A stretch of 51,583 nucleotides of DNA from Dysgonomonas sp. 25. GTDB lineage: Bacteria > Bacteroidota > Bacteroidia > Bacteroidales > Dysgonomonadaceae. The notes under the pieces are model-generated. The model saw nothing but the letters and a program-made list of their open reading frames with translations, made no database searches and had not been told where the DNA came from. The DNA lies in NCBI RefSeq assembly GCF_010501075.1, contig NZ_QVMN01000014.1:1-51583 (forward strand). The letters run 5' to 3'. The stretch's first letter is position 1; each line of letters starts with the position of its first letter. The position numbers and the translations under genes are program-made. This document shows positions 51,421-51,583 of this stretch, piece after piece.

Positions 51421-51583
51421 TTCCCCCTTTGGGGGATTGAGGGGGCCTGCTGTTGACTGAATAGTGCTGCTCACTGTCAACTGAAAAATCCCGCTTCTCC
51501 TCACGGAGAAGACGGGACGAAATGGGGGTTCTTCCCCTGACATTAACACAAGCATATTTTTTAGTAGACGAGTTACAAGTTAC
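51246..51583. repeat. Direct duplicate of about 30648-30985
   Basis: The upstream regions of the LRR genes at 49354 and 29301 are nearly identical here, including the CGCTTCTCCTCACGGAGAAG hairpin and the ACATTAACACAAGCAT stretch. The duplication runs to the end of the window and probably beyond. Confidence 0.88.

Overview
The window looks like a Bacteroidota (Bacteroidales) chromosome, probably close to Dysgonomonas or Parabacteroides. The evidence is Bacteroidetes-type promoters (TTG/TTTG, about 18-22 nt, TAnnTTTG), CTnDOT-like mobile-element genes (RteC, Xis2d-like, DUF3945/DUF4099, topoisomerase III, DUF1896), DUF4468 proteins, and several dispersed palindromic repeat families. The genus is an inference.

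Region 1 (1-7744) is the most interesting part. It holds a complete diversity-generating retroelement (DGR): a secreted FISUMP-domain target protein (3075-5120) with a C-terminal variable repeat (VR, 4938-5114), an Avd-like protein (5515-5853), a template repeat (TR, 6227-6403) and a DGR-type reverse transcriptase (6554-7744). VR and TR align over 177 nt without gaps and differ at 20 positions, all of them adenines in TR. Two DNA segments upstream have the architecture of invertible promoters. Element 1 (1-486) has 71-bp perfect inverted repeats and lies before a MutS-domain-I-like gene (506-1024) and a tyrosine recombinase (1126-2355). Element 2 (2608-2977) has 22-bp inverted repeats and lies directly before the DGR target. 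Their core sites share 10-bp arms but have different 7-bp spacers, as expected for one invertase that only joins matching pairs. In the orientation shown, both internal promoters face the genes. The cassette would therefore combine ON/OFF phase variation with targeted hypermutation of one surface protein.

Region 2 (7926-20043) is the excision/regulation module of a CTnDOT-like integrative element: rteC, a structured noncoding segment with pseudoknot topology, a Xis2d-like HTH protein, a DUF4099/DUF3945 protein, topoisomerase III, DUF1896, a giant methylase-helicase and a second HTH protein. Two of these genes carry in-frame palindromic insertions. No conjugation (tra/mob) genes are in view, and the left end is outside the window.

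Region 3 (20172-23410) is an accessory border: a broken DUF1016 gene, a RhuM-Fic fusion, a DUF4143-type ATPase, another gene remnant and a terminator.

Region 4 (23465-51583) is mostly ordinary chromosome: queA-mltG, a divergent lipid-sugar modification cluster (GT39; GT2, lipid-A-N domain protein, UDP-glucuronate 4-epimerase-like), a thioredoxin-like protein, a Ca2+-type P-ATPase, DedA, DJ-1/PfpI, TonB, pdxJ, nadK and GNAT. Among these are three paralogous secreted leucine-rich-repeat proteins (29301-30479, 35820-36806, 49354-50718) with 8, 5 and 11 repeats. They share the N-terminal module of the DGR target. Their flanks are duplicated in direct and inverted orientation, and one carries three tandem 177-bp units. 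No rRNA, intact tRNA or CRISPR array was recognised.
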